In this document: positions 49,551 to 58,908 of the stretch, in pieces
Layout of the letters: each line of letters starts with the position of its first letter
Position numbering within the stretch: position 1 is the first letter of the stretch
Assembly: GCF_949769195.1 (NCBI RefSeq)
Contig: NZ_OX458333.1
Location: 1,674,001-1,738,000, forward strand
DNA: 64,000 bases
From: Methylocaldum szegediense
GTDB taxonomy: Bacteria; Pseudomonadota; Gammaproteobacteria; Methylococcales; Methylococcaceae
Reading direction: 5' to 3'
Program-made: the position numbers and the translations under genes
Notes under the pieces: generated by a model
The model's input: the letters and a program-made list of their open reading frames with translations, nothing else
What the model was told of the DNA's origin: nothing
The model's database searches: none

Positions 49551-50017
49551 CTGCGGATCTAAAAAACTGGCCCTCAGGTCCTCTTGGCCAGTTCTCACGC
49601 AGGACTAAAGCGCCGGACACGCGTGTAAAGCGTGTTGCTTTGTCGATCGAGAATGCCACACCAATGGCGATGACTTCTTCATCCGCAAAGCGTAGATCGG
49701 CACGAGGCACGAATCGCTGTCACGGCTACAGCGGCCATCGTGGTAATGATCACACACCTTCAGATGCATCGTATTCAGTTGAGTCTGCCCGTCCTTGGTC
49801 GTCTGCCCAAAAGTGTTGCAGTACATTTCTCTACAGAGACACCAGTGGGCTGGCGTCGTCTCTCCGTTAGCCCTTATTTCGCATACAATCCGGAGTCCAT
49901 GTTTAATACCCGCGACTCACGTACGCCCGGAGATCCACGCATATGTCTGGATGCCGGCGGGCTCGCGAGTTGCCGGAATCCAAGTAACGTTCCACCAATA
50001 TCATGCAGGAGCACGCT
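49551..50017. other. Intergenic, one terminator-like hairpin
   Basis: AACTGGCC (49565-49572) and GGCCAGTT (49586-49593) form an eight-base stem directly after the helicase remnant, flanked by an A-run at 49561-49566. A GGATGCCGGCGGG..TTGCCGGAATCC repeat is at 49949-49981. No gene seen. Confidence 0.45.
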
Positions 50018-50638
50018 ATGAAGCTTTATTACCACCCCTTCTCGCCTTTTGCCCGCAAACCGCGGTTGGCGGCAGCGCTACTGGGAATCGAACTGGAAAC
50101 CGAGAAGGTGGACTTGTTTGCAGGCGAGGGGCAAAGGCCGGAGTTTCTGAAATTGAATCCGCAAGGCAAGGTGCCGACGCTGACGGACGGCGACTTCTCG
50201 CTGTGGGAGTCAAACGCCATCGTCCTGTATCTGGCGTCAAAGGCGGCGAAAAGCCCTCTTTGGCCTGACGACGCCCGTAGCCGTGCGGACATCCTGCGCT
50301 GGCAGTTTTGGGAAACGAGCAGTTGGGCGCCCGCTTGCATGGTCTACCTCTACGAAAACATCTTGAAGTCGATGTTGGGCCGCGGCGATCCGGATGCCGA
50401 AGAACTGAAAAAGGCAGACGAAAAGTTTCACCGTTGCGCCAAGCTACTGAACGACCACTTGGCGAAGCAGGCCTGGCTAGTAGGCGATTCGATGACGCTC
50501 GCGGATATCTCCGTTGCGCCGACGCTGATGCACGCCGAGTCCGCTAAATATCCGCTGGCGGGTTACGACCATATCCGCGCTTGGTTCGACAAGATCCGTC
50601 AACTGCCCGCCTGGACGTCGACGGAACCCTCCGCCTGA
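50018..50638 (+). CDS. Glutathione S-transferase family protein
   Basis: 206 residues from ATG 50018 (CAGGAG upstream), preferred to ATG 50003. N-terminal thioredoxin-like GST domain (MKLYYHPFSPFARKPRLAAA, NPQGKVPTL, LWESNAIVLYLA with the conserved glutathione-binding ES pair) and an all-helical C-domain with LVGDSMTLADISVAPTLMHA (the N-capping box). The catalytic position is Ser/Pro (HPFSPFA), as in theta/phi-like bacterial enzymes. It conjugates glutathione to electrophiles or has an isomerase/reductase role. Monocistronic; a hairpin at 50745-50764 may end the transcript. Confidence 0.9.
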   Translation: MKLYYHPFSPFARKPRLAAALLGIELETEKVDLFAGEGQRPEFLKLNPQGKVPTLTDGDFSLWESNAIVLYLASKAAKSPLWPDDARSRADILRWQFWETSSWAPACMVYLYENILKSMLGRGDPDAEELKKADEKFHRCAKLLNDHLAKQAWLVGDSMTLADISVAPTLMHAESAKYPLAGYDHIRAWFDKIRQLPAWTSTEPSA

Positions 50639-50744
50639 TCAAAGCGGCCGGAACTCTTTCCGGGCTTTGCTGCGGCGGAGAAAAATGAAACCGGCCATAC
50701 ACCCTGCCCGAGCACCCGAGCCAGAAAAAACGTCGGAGAGTCAG

Positions 50745-50764
50745 ACGGCACATCCATGTGCCGT
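50745..50764. terminator. Hairpin ACGGCACA / TGTGCCGT
   Basis: Perfect eight-base stem with a TCCA loop about 105 bases downstream of the GST gene and 330 bases from the end of the AsmA-like gene. It has no clear U-run. The rest of 50639-51096 holds nothing recognisable. Confidence 0.4.
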
Positions 50765-51096
50765 CCCCTTCGGGCGCTTCGCATGCACCCGTTCGCCGGG
50801 AGCGAACAGGAACGTGAGAAGAGTGAGCCTCAGGGATGAGGCGAACAGATCGGCCTCGCCACGTTGTGCCTCGCCCTGCTGATGCGTCTGGCGCCCATAG
50901 AATGCCGTCGCGCCCCGAAGCACCTTGACGGCATCGGTCACGGCAACAACCGGCGGGAACCGACGACAACGTCAGTCGGGCTGTTACCCGAAACGCTTCG
51001 TTATTCGGGCACGCATATCGCTATCGTTCAAGCTCTGGGGATATCGTTTTTTCGCGGCTGCTTTGCGGAGTGTTCGCCGAACGGAAAGGAAAAGCT

Positions 51097-53064
51097 TTAC
51101 CGCCGTTCTTGCTGCTTTCGTTCTTTTTGCGGAATTTTCTCTTTGGATGTCGCCGCATCGACCAGCGCGTGGCACTCGCTGTCCTCCGCCAGGCCGAGCT
51201 CGATCCAGGGAATCAAGGCCGCGGCCGGGGTCAGCAGCGCACCCAGCGCGATGGATGCCGCACCGCGAGCGATCAACGGCGCAGGCTCGGGATAGGGCCT
51301 AGGCTTTTTCAGGCTTCCTTTAATCTTGATCGGATTTCTCGCGCTGAATGGACTCACATCCTTGGGATGGGCTGACAGGCGAAGGTCCAAGTCCTCGGTG
51401 GCCAGATTCACCTGGCCTTCCATCAAGACATTGGTATCGGTGGTATCCATCAGGAACAACTGTGTTTTCACCACGCCGTCGCTGACGATGAAATCGGCGA
51501 TGGTGCAACGGACCGGGATGCTCGGATCCTTGCCGATAAGTTTCTGGAGACTCTCCGCGAAATCGATGCCGAAAATTTCCATCATCAGATTGCTGATGCG
51601 ACCCTGCTCCATCAGGATCAGAATGCCGCCGTCGGAGTGGGCGGCCATCTCCGCGACCGAGTTCCCTATCGTCGTGAGATGAATCCGGCCGAAAAAGGTA
51701 CCGGCCGCTTCCTCTTCGAACGGGGTTCCGGCAAGCAGGCGTTTGAACGGCACCTTGTCGATCTTGCCTTTGACTTCGGTTTGTAAGGTGTCGCCGCGCG
51801 CATTCAGGGTCACGTTGGAATCGATCGCCCCGAAACCCACGGTGAGCTTTACCGGCTGGATCGTCACCATGCCCCGGTCCATTTTGAGGTGGACGGAAAT
51901 ATCATCCACCGGCACCCATGGCGTCACGATATTATCGCTTCGGAACGTGATCTCCCCGTCGGCACCGCGCAGCCCCTCGACTGGATACGGTTTGTCCGGA
52001 AGCAGCCTGGGGCGTTCGGGTTCCTCGGGAGACGGCGTCGGATCGGCACCGAAGATGCCTACGAAATCCTTGAAGTCGAGCTTGCGCGCAACCAAGTCGC
52101 CCTGCACATAAGGCCGCTCGTCACGCATCGTGAACATCAGGTCGCCGGTGAGATCGCTGTCGCCGAGACGGCCTTCGAATCCTTTCAGCAACCAACGCTC
52201 GCCGTCGCGAGTGATTTTGCCGCTGAACCGATACGGCGGCGTTTCCGGTATCCACATAGGCGCTACGGCGGCCAGTGCCGCGAGATCCGGCCCTTTCGCC
52301 TCGAACCGCAAATCCGGACCTTGGAGTTCTAAAGGCTCGGCTACCGTGCCGGATACCTTGGCTTCCGTCTTGCCGTATTTGAGCTCGACGTTAACCGGGA
52401 AGGGCCGATCTTTCTGCCAAAGGTCCAGCACCGATCCGCCTCTGACCTTGAGGATGAAGCGTTCCTGCTGCAAACGACCCTCGCCGCTCAGTTCAACCGC
52501 CTGCTCGTCCGATGCGCCGACCACCGTCGAGACCTTCATGTCCAGCCGGGTATCCGTGCTCGGATCGAGGAACATCAAGCGGCCGTCCTCGATGGCCAGG
52601 CGGTTGATTTTCGGGATCCAGCGTTCGCTGATTTGACCTTCGGCCCGGTCCGGCTCTTTCTTTCGGTCGCCGAACTCCCAATTGGCCATACCCTTGGCAT
52701 TCCTTTCCAACAGCACGCGGGGTTTTGAGACGCTGACTTCCGGAAGCACGATGCGTCCTTTGAAGAGTTCGGGAATCCGGACCGCAAACGCCAACCGATC
52801 CAGAACGAACATATTGGGTTCGCTTCCCCACCGTGCATTGGCCAGTTTGACGTCGTTGATCGTGAAGCGCGGCGTCCACGACCAGTCCGCGGTCAGATCG
52901 CCCCTGATAGCGAACTCGCGCCCCAAGGACTTGCTAACCGCCGCGGACAACGGTTCGCAGAGCCTATTAAGATCGAAGAAGGCCAGGACAAAGACGACGG
53001 TCAGCACCAGGATCCCGATCAGGGCTCCAAATGCAATAGCGATCCATTTCAAGAAGCGCAGCAT
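51097..53064 (-). CDS. AsmA-family protein
   Basis: 655 residues. N-terminal membrane anchor (IAFGALIGILVLTVVFVLAFFD, ~9-31), the AsmA N-domain (FAIRGDLTADWSWTPRFTIN, ANARWGSEPNMFVLDRLAFA, GRIVLPEVSVSKPRVLLERN) and a C-terminal AsmA_2-like domain (VEAEVKGKIDKVPFKRLLAG region, MAAHSDGGILILMEQG, LMMEIFGIDFAESLQKLIG, SPFSARNPIKIKGSLKKPRP). AsmA-like proteins form long beta-groove bridges implicated in lipid transport to, or homeostasis of, the outer membrane. Divergently transcribed from the small secreted protein gene at 53353. Confidence 0.9.
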   Translation of the reverse strand: MLRFLKWIAIAFGALIGILVLTVVFVLAFFDLNRLCEPLSAAVSKSLGREFAIRGDLTADWSWTPRFTINDVKLANARWGSEPNMFVLDRLAFAVRIPELFKGRIVLPEVSVSKPRVLLERNAKGMANWEFGDRKKEPDRAEGQISERWIPKINRLAIEDGRLMFLDPSTDTRLDMKVSTVVGASDEQAVELSGEGRLQQERFILKVRGGSVLDLWQKDRPFPVNVELKYGKTEAKVSGTVAEPLELQGPDLRFEAKGPDLAALAAVAPMWIPETPPYRFSGKITRDGERWLLKGFEGRLGDSDLTGDLMFTMRDERPYVQGDLVARKLDFKDFVGIFGADPTPSPEEPERPRLLPDKPYPVEGLRGADGEITFRSDNIVTPWVPVDDISVHLKMDRGMVTIQPVKLTVGFGAIDSNVTLNARGDTLQTEVKGKIDKVPFKRLLAGTPFEEEAAGTFFGRIHLTTIGNSVAEMAAHSDGGILILMEQGRISNLMMEIFGIDFAESLQKLIGKDPSIPVRCTIADFIVSDGVVKTQLFLMDTTDTNVLMEGQVNLATEDLDLRLSAHPKDVSPFSARNPIKIKGSLKKPRPYPEPAPLIARGAASIALGALLTPAAALIPWIELGLAEDSECHALVDAATSKEKIPQKERKQQERR

Positions 53065-53352
53065 GATCGTTCCCTAGAACTCGCGTGACAGGCCATTCAA
53101 CCATCCGTGCGACCTTAAGTTTAGGACCGCCTTTCTGCAAAAAAGGTCTTGGAACCACGCTTTTCACACAACGATGAAGGCGATTGCTGTCCGACGCGTC
53201 ACCTTCGAGATAAACATCCTGTAGGGAACTTTTCGTATAGTTTCGAGTCAATACTATTAGCCTCGGTCCACCACAACGGAACAGTTCACACGAGGCATTG
53301 CGAAACAAACAAGGAGATAAATCCCTGCTATTGAAAGACTTGGAGACGACTC

Positions 53353-53673
53353 ATGTTTAAGCTTTTCAAGCCGAAAGGTGGTATCACGGCACCCGCCATC
53401 CTAGCATTGAGCGCCTTTACGTTGTCGGCAACGGCGGATGAGCTTCCCGTAGAGGCAACCGCCGATATGGTCGAATACTGCGAATCGCTCGGCATGGTGA
53501 CCGGACACTCAGGCTACGGAAAGCACGGCGGCGTCCATTGGGAGCGAATCGCGAAAGGCCGGGCGCTTCGAAAAGCCGATAGTCTCGGAGCCACCCATAT
53601 CATTTGGGAAAAGGCCAGACCCAACGGCGCGTTCAACGGTCATGTGACCGGCAGTATTTACGAATGTGAATAA
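53353..53673 (+). CDS. Small secreted protein, paralogue of the protein at 7960-8286
   Basis: 106 residues behind GGAGACGACTC. Signal peptide (~12-29, APAILALSAFTLSATADE) and a domain with Cys near its start (MVEYCESLGMVTG) and Cys at the penultimate position (IYECE), probably bonded. The core HSGYGKHGGVHWERIAKG, ALRKADSLGATHIIWEKA and GAFNGHVTGSIYEC lines up with the paralogue at 7960 through SGYGK, ALRKA, LGATH, W and GAFNG. Function unknown. It is followed by a large inverted repeat, and the divergent promoter region shared with the AsmA-like gene is 53065-53352. Confidence 0.78.
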   Translation: MFKLFKPKGGITAPAILALSAFTLSATADELPVEATADMVEYCESLGMVTGHSGYGKHGGVHWERIAKGRALRKADSLGATHIIWEKARPNGAFNGHVTGSIYECE

Positions 53674-53686
53674 GAGCTCGCCGATT

Positions 53687-53755
53687 GCGTCGCCATTTTT
53701 TGCAAAACCTTTTGGGACTTCCGAGTCACCAAAAGGAGCAAAAAATTGGCGACGC
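53687..53755. repeat. Large inverted repeat downstream of the small secreted protein gene
   Basis: Arms GCGTCGCCATTTTTTGC..CCTTTT and AAAAGGAGCAAAAAATTGGC with GACGC pair over about 25 positions with two or three mismatches or bulges, around a 17-base centre (53714-53730). It begins 14 bases after the TAA, so it probably acts as a transcription terminator or is a repeat relic. Confidence 0.7.
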
Positions 53756-54293
53756 GTGATTGCCTTCGGCGCCCCGGCCGTCCCCGCTCGTCTGGTCCGG
53801 ACCCAACGAGGGGTCCGGACACCGCTCGCAGATAACTCGACGCCCGGTCGCGATGCCTTGTGTAAGACCTACGACCGCCGCTATCGCGTCGACCTTCGGT
53901 CTCACACCCGGCGCTCGGGCTTCCGGGGGCTACTCGACTCGCTCGCTCACTCGCTCCATGTCTCGCAGCGTCCGTGGGCGGTCAAGCGCCGCTCGCGGGG
54001 CCCTGTTTTTCCTATCCCTCAAGCCCAAACATCAAACCCACCTCAATAATCTCGAAATACCGGGTTACACGCCAGACCGCCTGATCCGCGCGCCGCGCGA
54101 GACCCCGGCGGCTCGATAGAAGACGTGCACGAAAAGGCCAAGTCCGTCCGGCGTTCGCCCGAAATCGAAAAATCTAGGTCCTTATCCTCGACCCGGTTGG
54201 CGAGTTTGTCCCGGCTTTCGATAGTGCCGTACGTGTTGAATTTGGATGTCCACGGCAGCATCCTCTTACCCGGACTTCCTGAACAATCCGACC
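53756..54293. other. Intergenic, one hairpin, no gene recognised
   Basis: GTCCGGACCC (53795-53804) and GGGTCCGGAC (53811-53820) form a perfect ten-base stem with loop AACGAG. The remaining ~470 bases have overlapping short open frames without domains or ribosome sites. Confidence 0.5.
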
Positions 54294-55445
54294 TCAGTAG
54301 CGGTAGATCGCGGCAACTCCTGTTCCAGTGGGCATGCGCGCCGAGGGCACGACGACGACCTGGCCGCCGGTCCTCATGACCCACTCCGCCAGATCGTCGA
54401 GCAGATCGTCGATCTCGGGGTGAGCCAAATCTTCAAACTCAACCCGGCCGGTCGTGGATTCGATTCGCCCCGGAATTTCGTAGTCGGCGTCGATCAGCAA
54501 GGTCATCACCCGACCGGCGACCGCCGCTTCGGCGACCCGGGCCGGATCGTCGCTTCCAAGTCCTTTGGCTTTCGCGGCACCGAACGCCTCCGTCATTTCG
54601 GCCAGTCGCGCCAAATAATAAGGTTCGATCGCCCGCCACGCGCGCTCGCGCAATTCCTCAGCCGGCACCGAGTCCGGATGGACGTCGATGCCTTGCTCGA
54701 GCAGGAACGGGTTATGGCTGACCCGGCGGAAGAGATGATGGTGTTCCGGCAGCGCCGCCAGCAGCAGGGGCAAGCCGGAAGGCCGCGAATGATGCTCGAG
54801 CACGGCACGGTCTACGACCCGAAAGAACCGTTCCGCGTCGAGGTCCACATCTTCCTTTCTCGAGCCCTGGCCGTGGTAAATCGCGGGGCCTGCAGCTCCG
54901 GAGCCGGAGGTGGAAGCCGTCAGATGCGGTTCGGTCACCTCCTCGCCGAGAGCCTCGGTAATGGTGCGCGGAACCTCGTCCGCCGGTTCGATTTCGTCCA
55001 AAGCGTCGCGGTTTCCCTCGAAAAGCTTGATTTCCTTGCGGTTCAGACCGAGGATCTGATAGCGATCGGCCGACTGAAGGATGCGCAAGAGAGGCTTGGT
55101 ATGGAAGCTGTCGGCCACCACCGCCAGCTCCGGGACCGGTCGCTGAAGTCGATAGACCAAAAACAGGCCGGGCGAAGCCAGCACGGCGAGTCCGTCGAGG
55201 GAATGATTCCAGAACTCGCGGTCGGCGGCCAGATTGCGAAACGGCTCGATGAGCGGCTGAATCTTCTCTTCCGGATAGCCCCGCCGCAAGGAGTCTTCCA
55301 GCGTTTTCACCAGATTCCTGAATCGGATCCGGTCCTGCTGGTTATCCGGATGGGACCGGTGAGTGGGCTGGTATAAGGAAAGGCATGGGGGTTCTTGAAC
55401 GTCGAGGAAGAGCCCGGCGGGGTAATCATGTGCCGTTGAATCCAT
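54294..55445 (-). CDS. baeRF-type protein (bacterial archaeo-eukaryotic release factor family)
   Basis: 383 residues. PCLSLYQPTHRSHPDNQQDR, RFRNLVKTLEDSLRRGYPEE, LDGLAVLASPGLFLVYRLQR, PVPELAVVADSFHTKPLLRI and FEDLAHPEIDDLLDDLAEWV follow the pattern of the bacterial eRF1-like baeRF families, apparently family 3. FFRVVDRAVLEHHSRPSGLP and LLLAALPEHHHLFRRVSHNP lie in the central domain. The family is proposed, not proven, to act at ribosomes under stress. Monocistronic, no ribosomal genes nearby. The frame is long and intact, and its composition is clearly coding on this strand. Confidence 0.8.
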   Translation of the reverse strand: MDSTAHDYPAGLFLDVQEPPCLSLYQPTHRSHPDNQQDRIRFRNLVKTLEDSLRRGYPEEKIQPLIEPFRNLAADREFWNHSLDGLAVLASPGLFLVYRLQRPVPELAVVADSFHTKPLLRILQSADRYQILGLNRKEIKLFEGNRDALDEIEPADEVPRTITEALGEEVTEPHLTASTSGSGAAGPAIYHGQGSRKEDVDLDAERFFRVVDRAVLEHHSRPSGLPLLLAALPEHHHLFRRVSHNPFLLEQGIDVHPDSVPAEELRERAWRAIEPYYLARLAEMTEAFGAAKAKGLGSDDPARVAEAAVAGRVMTLLIDADYEIPGRIESTTGRVEFEDLAHPEIDDLLDDLAEWVMRTGGQVVVVPSARMPTGTGVAAIYRY

Positions 55446-55579
55446 AAAGCCTCCGAAAACACGCCGAAAATTCCTGGGAGACGCAAGCCGCGTAAGTAGC
55501 TAAAGACCAGGACTCGTCGTGATTCGTTCCCTTACCGGCGATTCTACGATACTCGTTCCTTACGGCTTTCCCGCCGCAG

Positions 55580-56278
55580 CTATAACGCCTGCCAGACGAA
55601 CCAAAATCCCAAGCCGAGAGAGCCTAAGGCGAGGCCGGCGGCAACCAGCCTGCGGCCGTGCAGCCGGGTCCACAAAAGCACACCGGTCAGACTGAGCAGA
55701 ATCAGTCCCCCGGCGAGCGTGTCCGCCAGTAGAATCCAGCCGACACCCAGCCCGGCGCCGCGGTGCAAGTTGGTGAGAAAGGCGAAGAAATTCGCTTCGG
55801 AGCGTTTTATCGTAACGAAGGCGTTGCCTTCCCAATATTCCGCTTGGACGAAGCGCTGCGGCGTGCGCATGGACACCTGCCAACGCGCCGGCTGGCGCAC
55901 TTCCATGTCGTTCCAGATGACGGTTTTGCTTGGCTCCTGTCTGATCCTCACGTCCTCCGATGCGAAGTGCAGCGCTTCCGCCAGCCACTGCACCAAAGCC
56001 TCGGGGTCGGCAGGACGCGGCTCGGGCAAGCGCAACTGGACCTCGCTCTGCGCCATACGAGCGGCCGGAATCTTCATCTTCTCGTGGTGATTGAGCAGGA
56101 TACCGGTAGTGCCGAACAACAACCCCAGCGCGGCGCCCCATAACCCTGTCCAAGCGTGCGTTCGGCGCAGCCACTTGATGAACGCCCCGCGCGCGAGGCG
56201 CCTCGGAAGGAACAAATAGCCGCCCGAGGGTTTGACGCGAGGCGAGTGAGGCGGAAGACCGAGTTCCGCAGGCTTCAT
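55580..56278 (-). CDS. PepSY-associated TM domain protein
   Basis: 232 residues. First span ~41-63 (HAWTGLWGAALGLLFGTTGILLNHH, with the His residues typical of PepSY-TM proteins), a periplasmic PepSY-like region, LHRGAGLGVGWILLADTLAG (HRG...G motif before the third span), and two C-terminal spans. It begins one base inside the receptor gene's stop. Such proteins accompany siderophore receptors and are thought to be inner-membrane ferrisiderophore reductases or partners of TonB systems. Short single-module form. Confidence 0.85.
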   Translation of the reverse strand: MKPAELGLPPHSPRVKPSGGYLFLPRRLARGAFIKWLRRTHAWTGLWGAALGLLFGTTGILLNHHEKMKIPAARMAQSEVQLRLPEPRPADPEALVQWLAEALHFASEDVRIRQEPSKTVIWNDMEVRQPARWQVSMRTPQRFVQAEYWEGNAFVTIKRSEANFFAFLTNLHRGAGLGVGWILLADTLAGGLILLSLTGVLLWTRLHGRRLVAAGLALGSLGLGFWFVWQAL

Positions 56279-58425
56279 TAAAATCTCACCCTCAGCACAG
56301 CATTGGCGGCAATGGGCGAGCCCGGCATGATGTTATTGTTGTTGTGCGCCGACGCATAGTACTCCTTGTCGAACAGGTTTTCGACGTTGACCTGAAGCTG
56401 GACGTTGTCGTTGAACGTGTAATAAACGGCGCCGTCGAAGCGGAGGAAGCCCGGTAGTCTGACCGTATTATCGGTGGAGGCATACATTTCGCTGCGATAG
56501 ACCGCACCCAGACCGACGCCCCAATGCGGCGTGATGTCGTAGCGATTCCAGATCGAAAACGTATGTTCCGGAACCTGCGCCGCCTTGTTGCCTTTCGGAG
56601 CGTTGGCCGACAAGCTCTCTGTGATCTCGGCATCCTGGTAGGAATAGCCGCCGATCACACGCCACTGATCGGTGATTTCGCCGGCCAGTCCCAACTCAAT
56701 GCCCCGGGTACGCTGACCATCGACCAAGAATGACACCGTGGGGTCGTTGGGATCGGTAACTGCGACATTGAGACGATCGAGCTGATAGAAAGCGAGGGTA
56801 GCCGACAGATTGGGAAGGATATCCCACTTCGCGCCTACCTCGTAGTTCTTGAACTCTTCCGGCTTCAACGACTGATTGCTCAGCGTGAGCGAAGCCAGCT
56901 GGTCGCCTGCGCGCGGCACATAGGCCATGCTGTAGCTCGCATAGATGGAGAGCGAATCCATCGGCTTGAAGATCAAACCGCCGCGCGGCGACCACAAATC
57001 GTCATTGGAATAAAAGCTTTGGCCGTTGCGCTTGTTGCGGAACTCGACCTCGAAGTTGTCATAGCGCAATCCCGCCACCAGCTGCCAGTGCTTGGTGATC
57101 TCGATCTGATCCTGGAAATAACCGGCGGCGATGGTCGCAAGACCGTGGTTGCTCGCGTCCGTCGCGCTCTGCCTGAAGGTCACGGGACCGGTATATCTCG
57201 GATCCGACACCGGAACCCTGACCGAGGTCGCATCGGGACCTACCGCCGTGAAATAGCCGGTCTGGCGGAAGTTGTCGGTTTCCTGATGCCCGAACTCGGC
57301 GCCGGTCAAGACCGTGTGCTTAAGCGGTCCGGTCTCGAACTCGAACGTCAGATCGGTCTGATTGAAGAAATTGTCGCGATGGGTCGCGTTGCTATAGGCC
57401 GAGATCGAGACCTGGTCGCCTGTAGCATTGACCGCTCCCGGAAAGATGTTCTGGTAGAACTTGTCGTAGATGGCGTAACGGGTGCGGTTGCGGAATTTGA
57501 TCCCGTTCCCGAAGTCGTGATCGATCAGAGCGCTGAACGCGTCGACGTCCACCCAGGTCGGGCTGCGCCTGGGATCGCCGAAGAACGTGGATACGTCGGT
57601 GTCGATGGGACGGCCCCGGAACGAAGGAATGCCGCGGTCTGCGACACGGTCGTCCTCGAAGCGTTCATAACCCAAGACCACTTGGGTGTTATCGCCCAGG
57701 CGCAAGGCGATCGTCGGATTAACGCCCCAGCGTTCGGCATGGAAACCCTCGCGGTAACTGCGAGAACTCTCCCACATGCTGGTGAGGCGAACCGCGAAAT
57801 TTTCGTTGATAGCCTGACCGAAATCGCCGGTCAGACGGAACTTATCCCAGGATCCGATCTGAAAACTCGCCTCGCGGGGATTCTCCCAATTCGCCTGCTT
57901 GGTGACCCGATTGATCAGACCGCCGGCGGCGCCACGGCCGAAGATCATCGCATTGGGACCTTTCAGTACCTCGACTCGATCGATGTTGTAAAGATCACGG
58001 AAATACTGGACATCGTCGCGTATGCCGTCGACGTACAAATCGCCGGTTGTCTGGTTGCCGCGAAAAATCACCGCATCCCGGTTCCCTTCGCCTTGCGACA
58101 TCACGACGCCAGGCACATAGCGGACCGTATCGGCGATGCTCTGCATGTTCTGGTCCTTAATCAGCTCCTGCGTGACGACGGTGATCGACTGCGGAATATC
58201 AATCAACGGCGTTTCGGTCTTGGTCGCCGACCGGATACGCTTGGCCACATAACCTACCGTTTCGCCGTCTGGCTCTGGCGCTTTGCCGACCACTTTGATT
58301 TGGTCGAGCGTCGTAATGTCCTCCTCGGCTGCCAGGGCACTATCGGCCGCGCACGCCAGGGCGAGGGCGAGAGGCGTTCCCGCAAACGCCGTGTATCGAA
58401 GCCGGTATTTATTTTTTCTTGTCAT
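56278..58425 (-). CDS. TonB-dependent siderophore receptor
   Basis: 715 residues. Signal peptide (~10-32, TAFAGTPLALALACAADSALA), a TonB-box-like TTLDQIKVVGK, a plug domain (IDIPQSITVVTQELIKDQN, VRYVPGVVMSQGEGNRD, FRGNQTTGDLYVDGIRDDVQ, EVLKGPNAMIFGRGAAGGLI), and a 22-strand barrel ending NAVLRVRF. This is the FhuA/FhuE/FecA-like siderophore-receptor subfamily. It imports ferric siderophores into the periplasm, powered by the TonB-ExbB-ExbD complex encoded upstream in the same operon. Confidence 0.95.
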   Translation of the reverse strand: MTRKNKYRLRYTAFAGTPLALALACAADSALAAEEDITTLDQIKVVGKAPEPDGETVGYVAKRIRSATKTETPLIDIPQSITVVTQELIKDQNMQSIADTVRYVPGVVMSQGEGNRDAVIFRGNQTTGDLYVDGIRDDVQYFRDLYNIDRVEVLKGPNAMIFGRGAAGGLINRVTKQANWENPREASFQIGSWDKFRLTGDFGQAINENFAVRLTSMWESSRSYREGFHAERWGVNPTIALRLGDNTQVVLGYERFEDDRVADRGIPSFRGRPIDTDVSTFFGDPRRSPTWVDVDAFSALIDHDFGNGIKFRNRTRYAIYDKFYQNIFPGAVNATGDQVSISAYSNATHRDNFFNQTDLTFEFETGPLKHTVLTGAEFGHQETDNFRQTGYFTAVGPDATSVRVPVSDPRYTGPVTFRQSATDASNHGLATIAAGYFQDQIEITKHWQLVAGLRYDNFEVEFRNKRNGQSFYSNDDLWSPRGGLIFKPMDSLSIYASYSMAYVPRAGDQLASLTLSNQSLKPEEFKNYEVGAKWDILPNLSATLAFYQLDRLNVAVTDPNDPTVSFLVDGQRTRGIELGLAGEITDQWRVIGGYSYQDAEITESLSANAPKGNKAAQVPEHTFSIWNRYDITPHWGVGLGAVYRSEMYASTDNTVRLPGFLRFDGAVYYTFNDNVQLQVNVENLFDKEYYASAHNNNNIMPGSPIAANAVLRVRF

Positions 58426-58479
58426 GGATGTTTGCCCCCTGAGATATGGATTCGAATAGTTGAGTCATCGAGCTGTCCA

Positions 58480-58908
58480 TTAATGCTCGGTTTCGTTCGG
58501 ATCGGAGATGAAGCCGATACGTGTCACACCGGCGTTGGCCGAGGCGGCCAAAACTTCGGCGATGATCTGATATGCGGTCGTTTTATCAGCCCTGAGATGC
58601 ACCTCGGGTTGAGGCTGCTGCTGCGCTGCCGCGGCAAAGCGATCCCGCATCCCTGCCCGGTCGATCGCTTCGTTGTTCCAGAAAATTTGTCCGGCCGCAT
58701 CGATCGACAAATCGATGTGTTCGGCCCGGTCCGCACTCGGCTGGCTGGCCGCTTTCGGTAGGTCGATCTTGACCTGGTGGGTCAGCAAAGGCGTCGTGAT
58801 CATAAAAATGACCAGCAAGACCAGCATGATGTCGATGAGCGGAATCATGTTAATCTCGGCCGAGGGGCGCACACCGCCCTGCCCCTGGTTGAAGCTTCCG
58901 AACGCCAT
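58480..58908 (-). CDS. exbD: Biopolymer transport protein ExbD
   Basis: 142 residues from ATG 58908, overlapping the exbB stop (TGATG). One N-terminal span with the essential Asp in MIPLIDIMLVLLVIFMITTP (about residue 26), then a periplasmic domain (QVKIDLPKAA, EVHLRADKTTAYQIIAEVLA). It forms the proton channel with ExbB that energises TonB. Confidence 0.94.
   Translation of the reverse strand: MAFGSFNQGQGGVRPSAEINMIPLIDIMLVLLVIFMITTPLLTHQVKIDLPKAASQPSADRAEHIDLSIDAAGQIFWNNEAIDRAGMRDRFAAAAQQQPQPEVHLRADKTTAYQIIAEVLAASANAGVTRIGFISDPNETEH

Noticed and set aside
54246-55376. 376-codon plus-strand frame as an alternative to the baeRF gene
   Set aside because: It covers the same DNA, but only the minus-strand product shows family blocks and balanced composition.
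57019-58761. 580-codon open frame on the plus strand
   Set aside because: It is antisense to the siderophore receptor and exbD, whose domains are unmistakable. The antisense product has no domain and a composition typical of GC-rich shadow frames.
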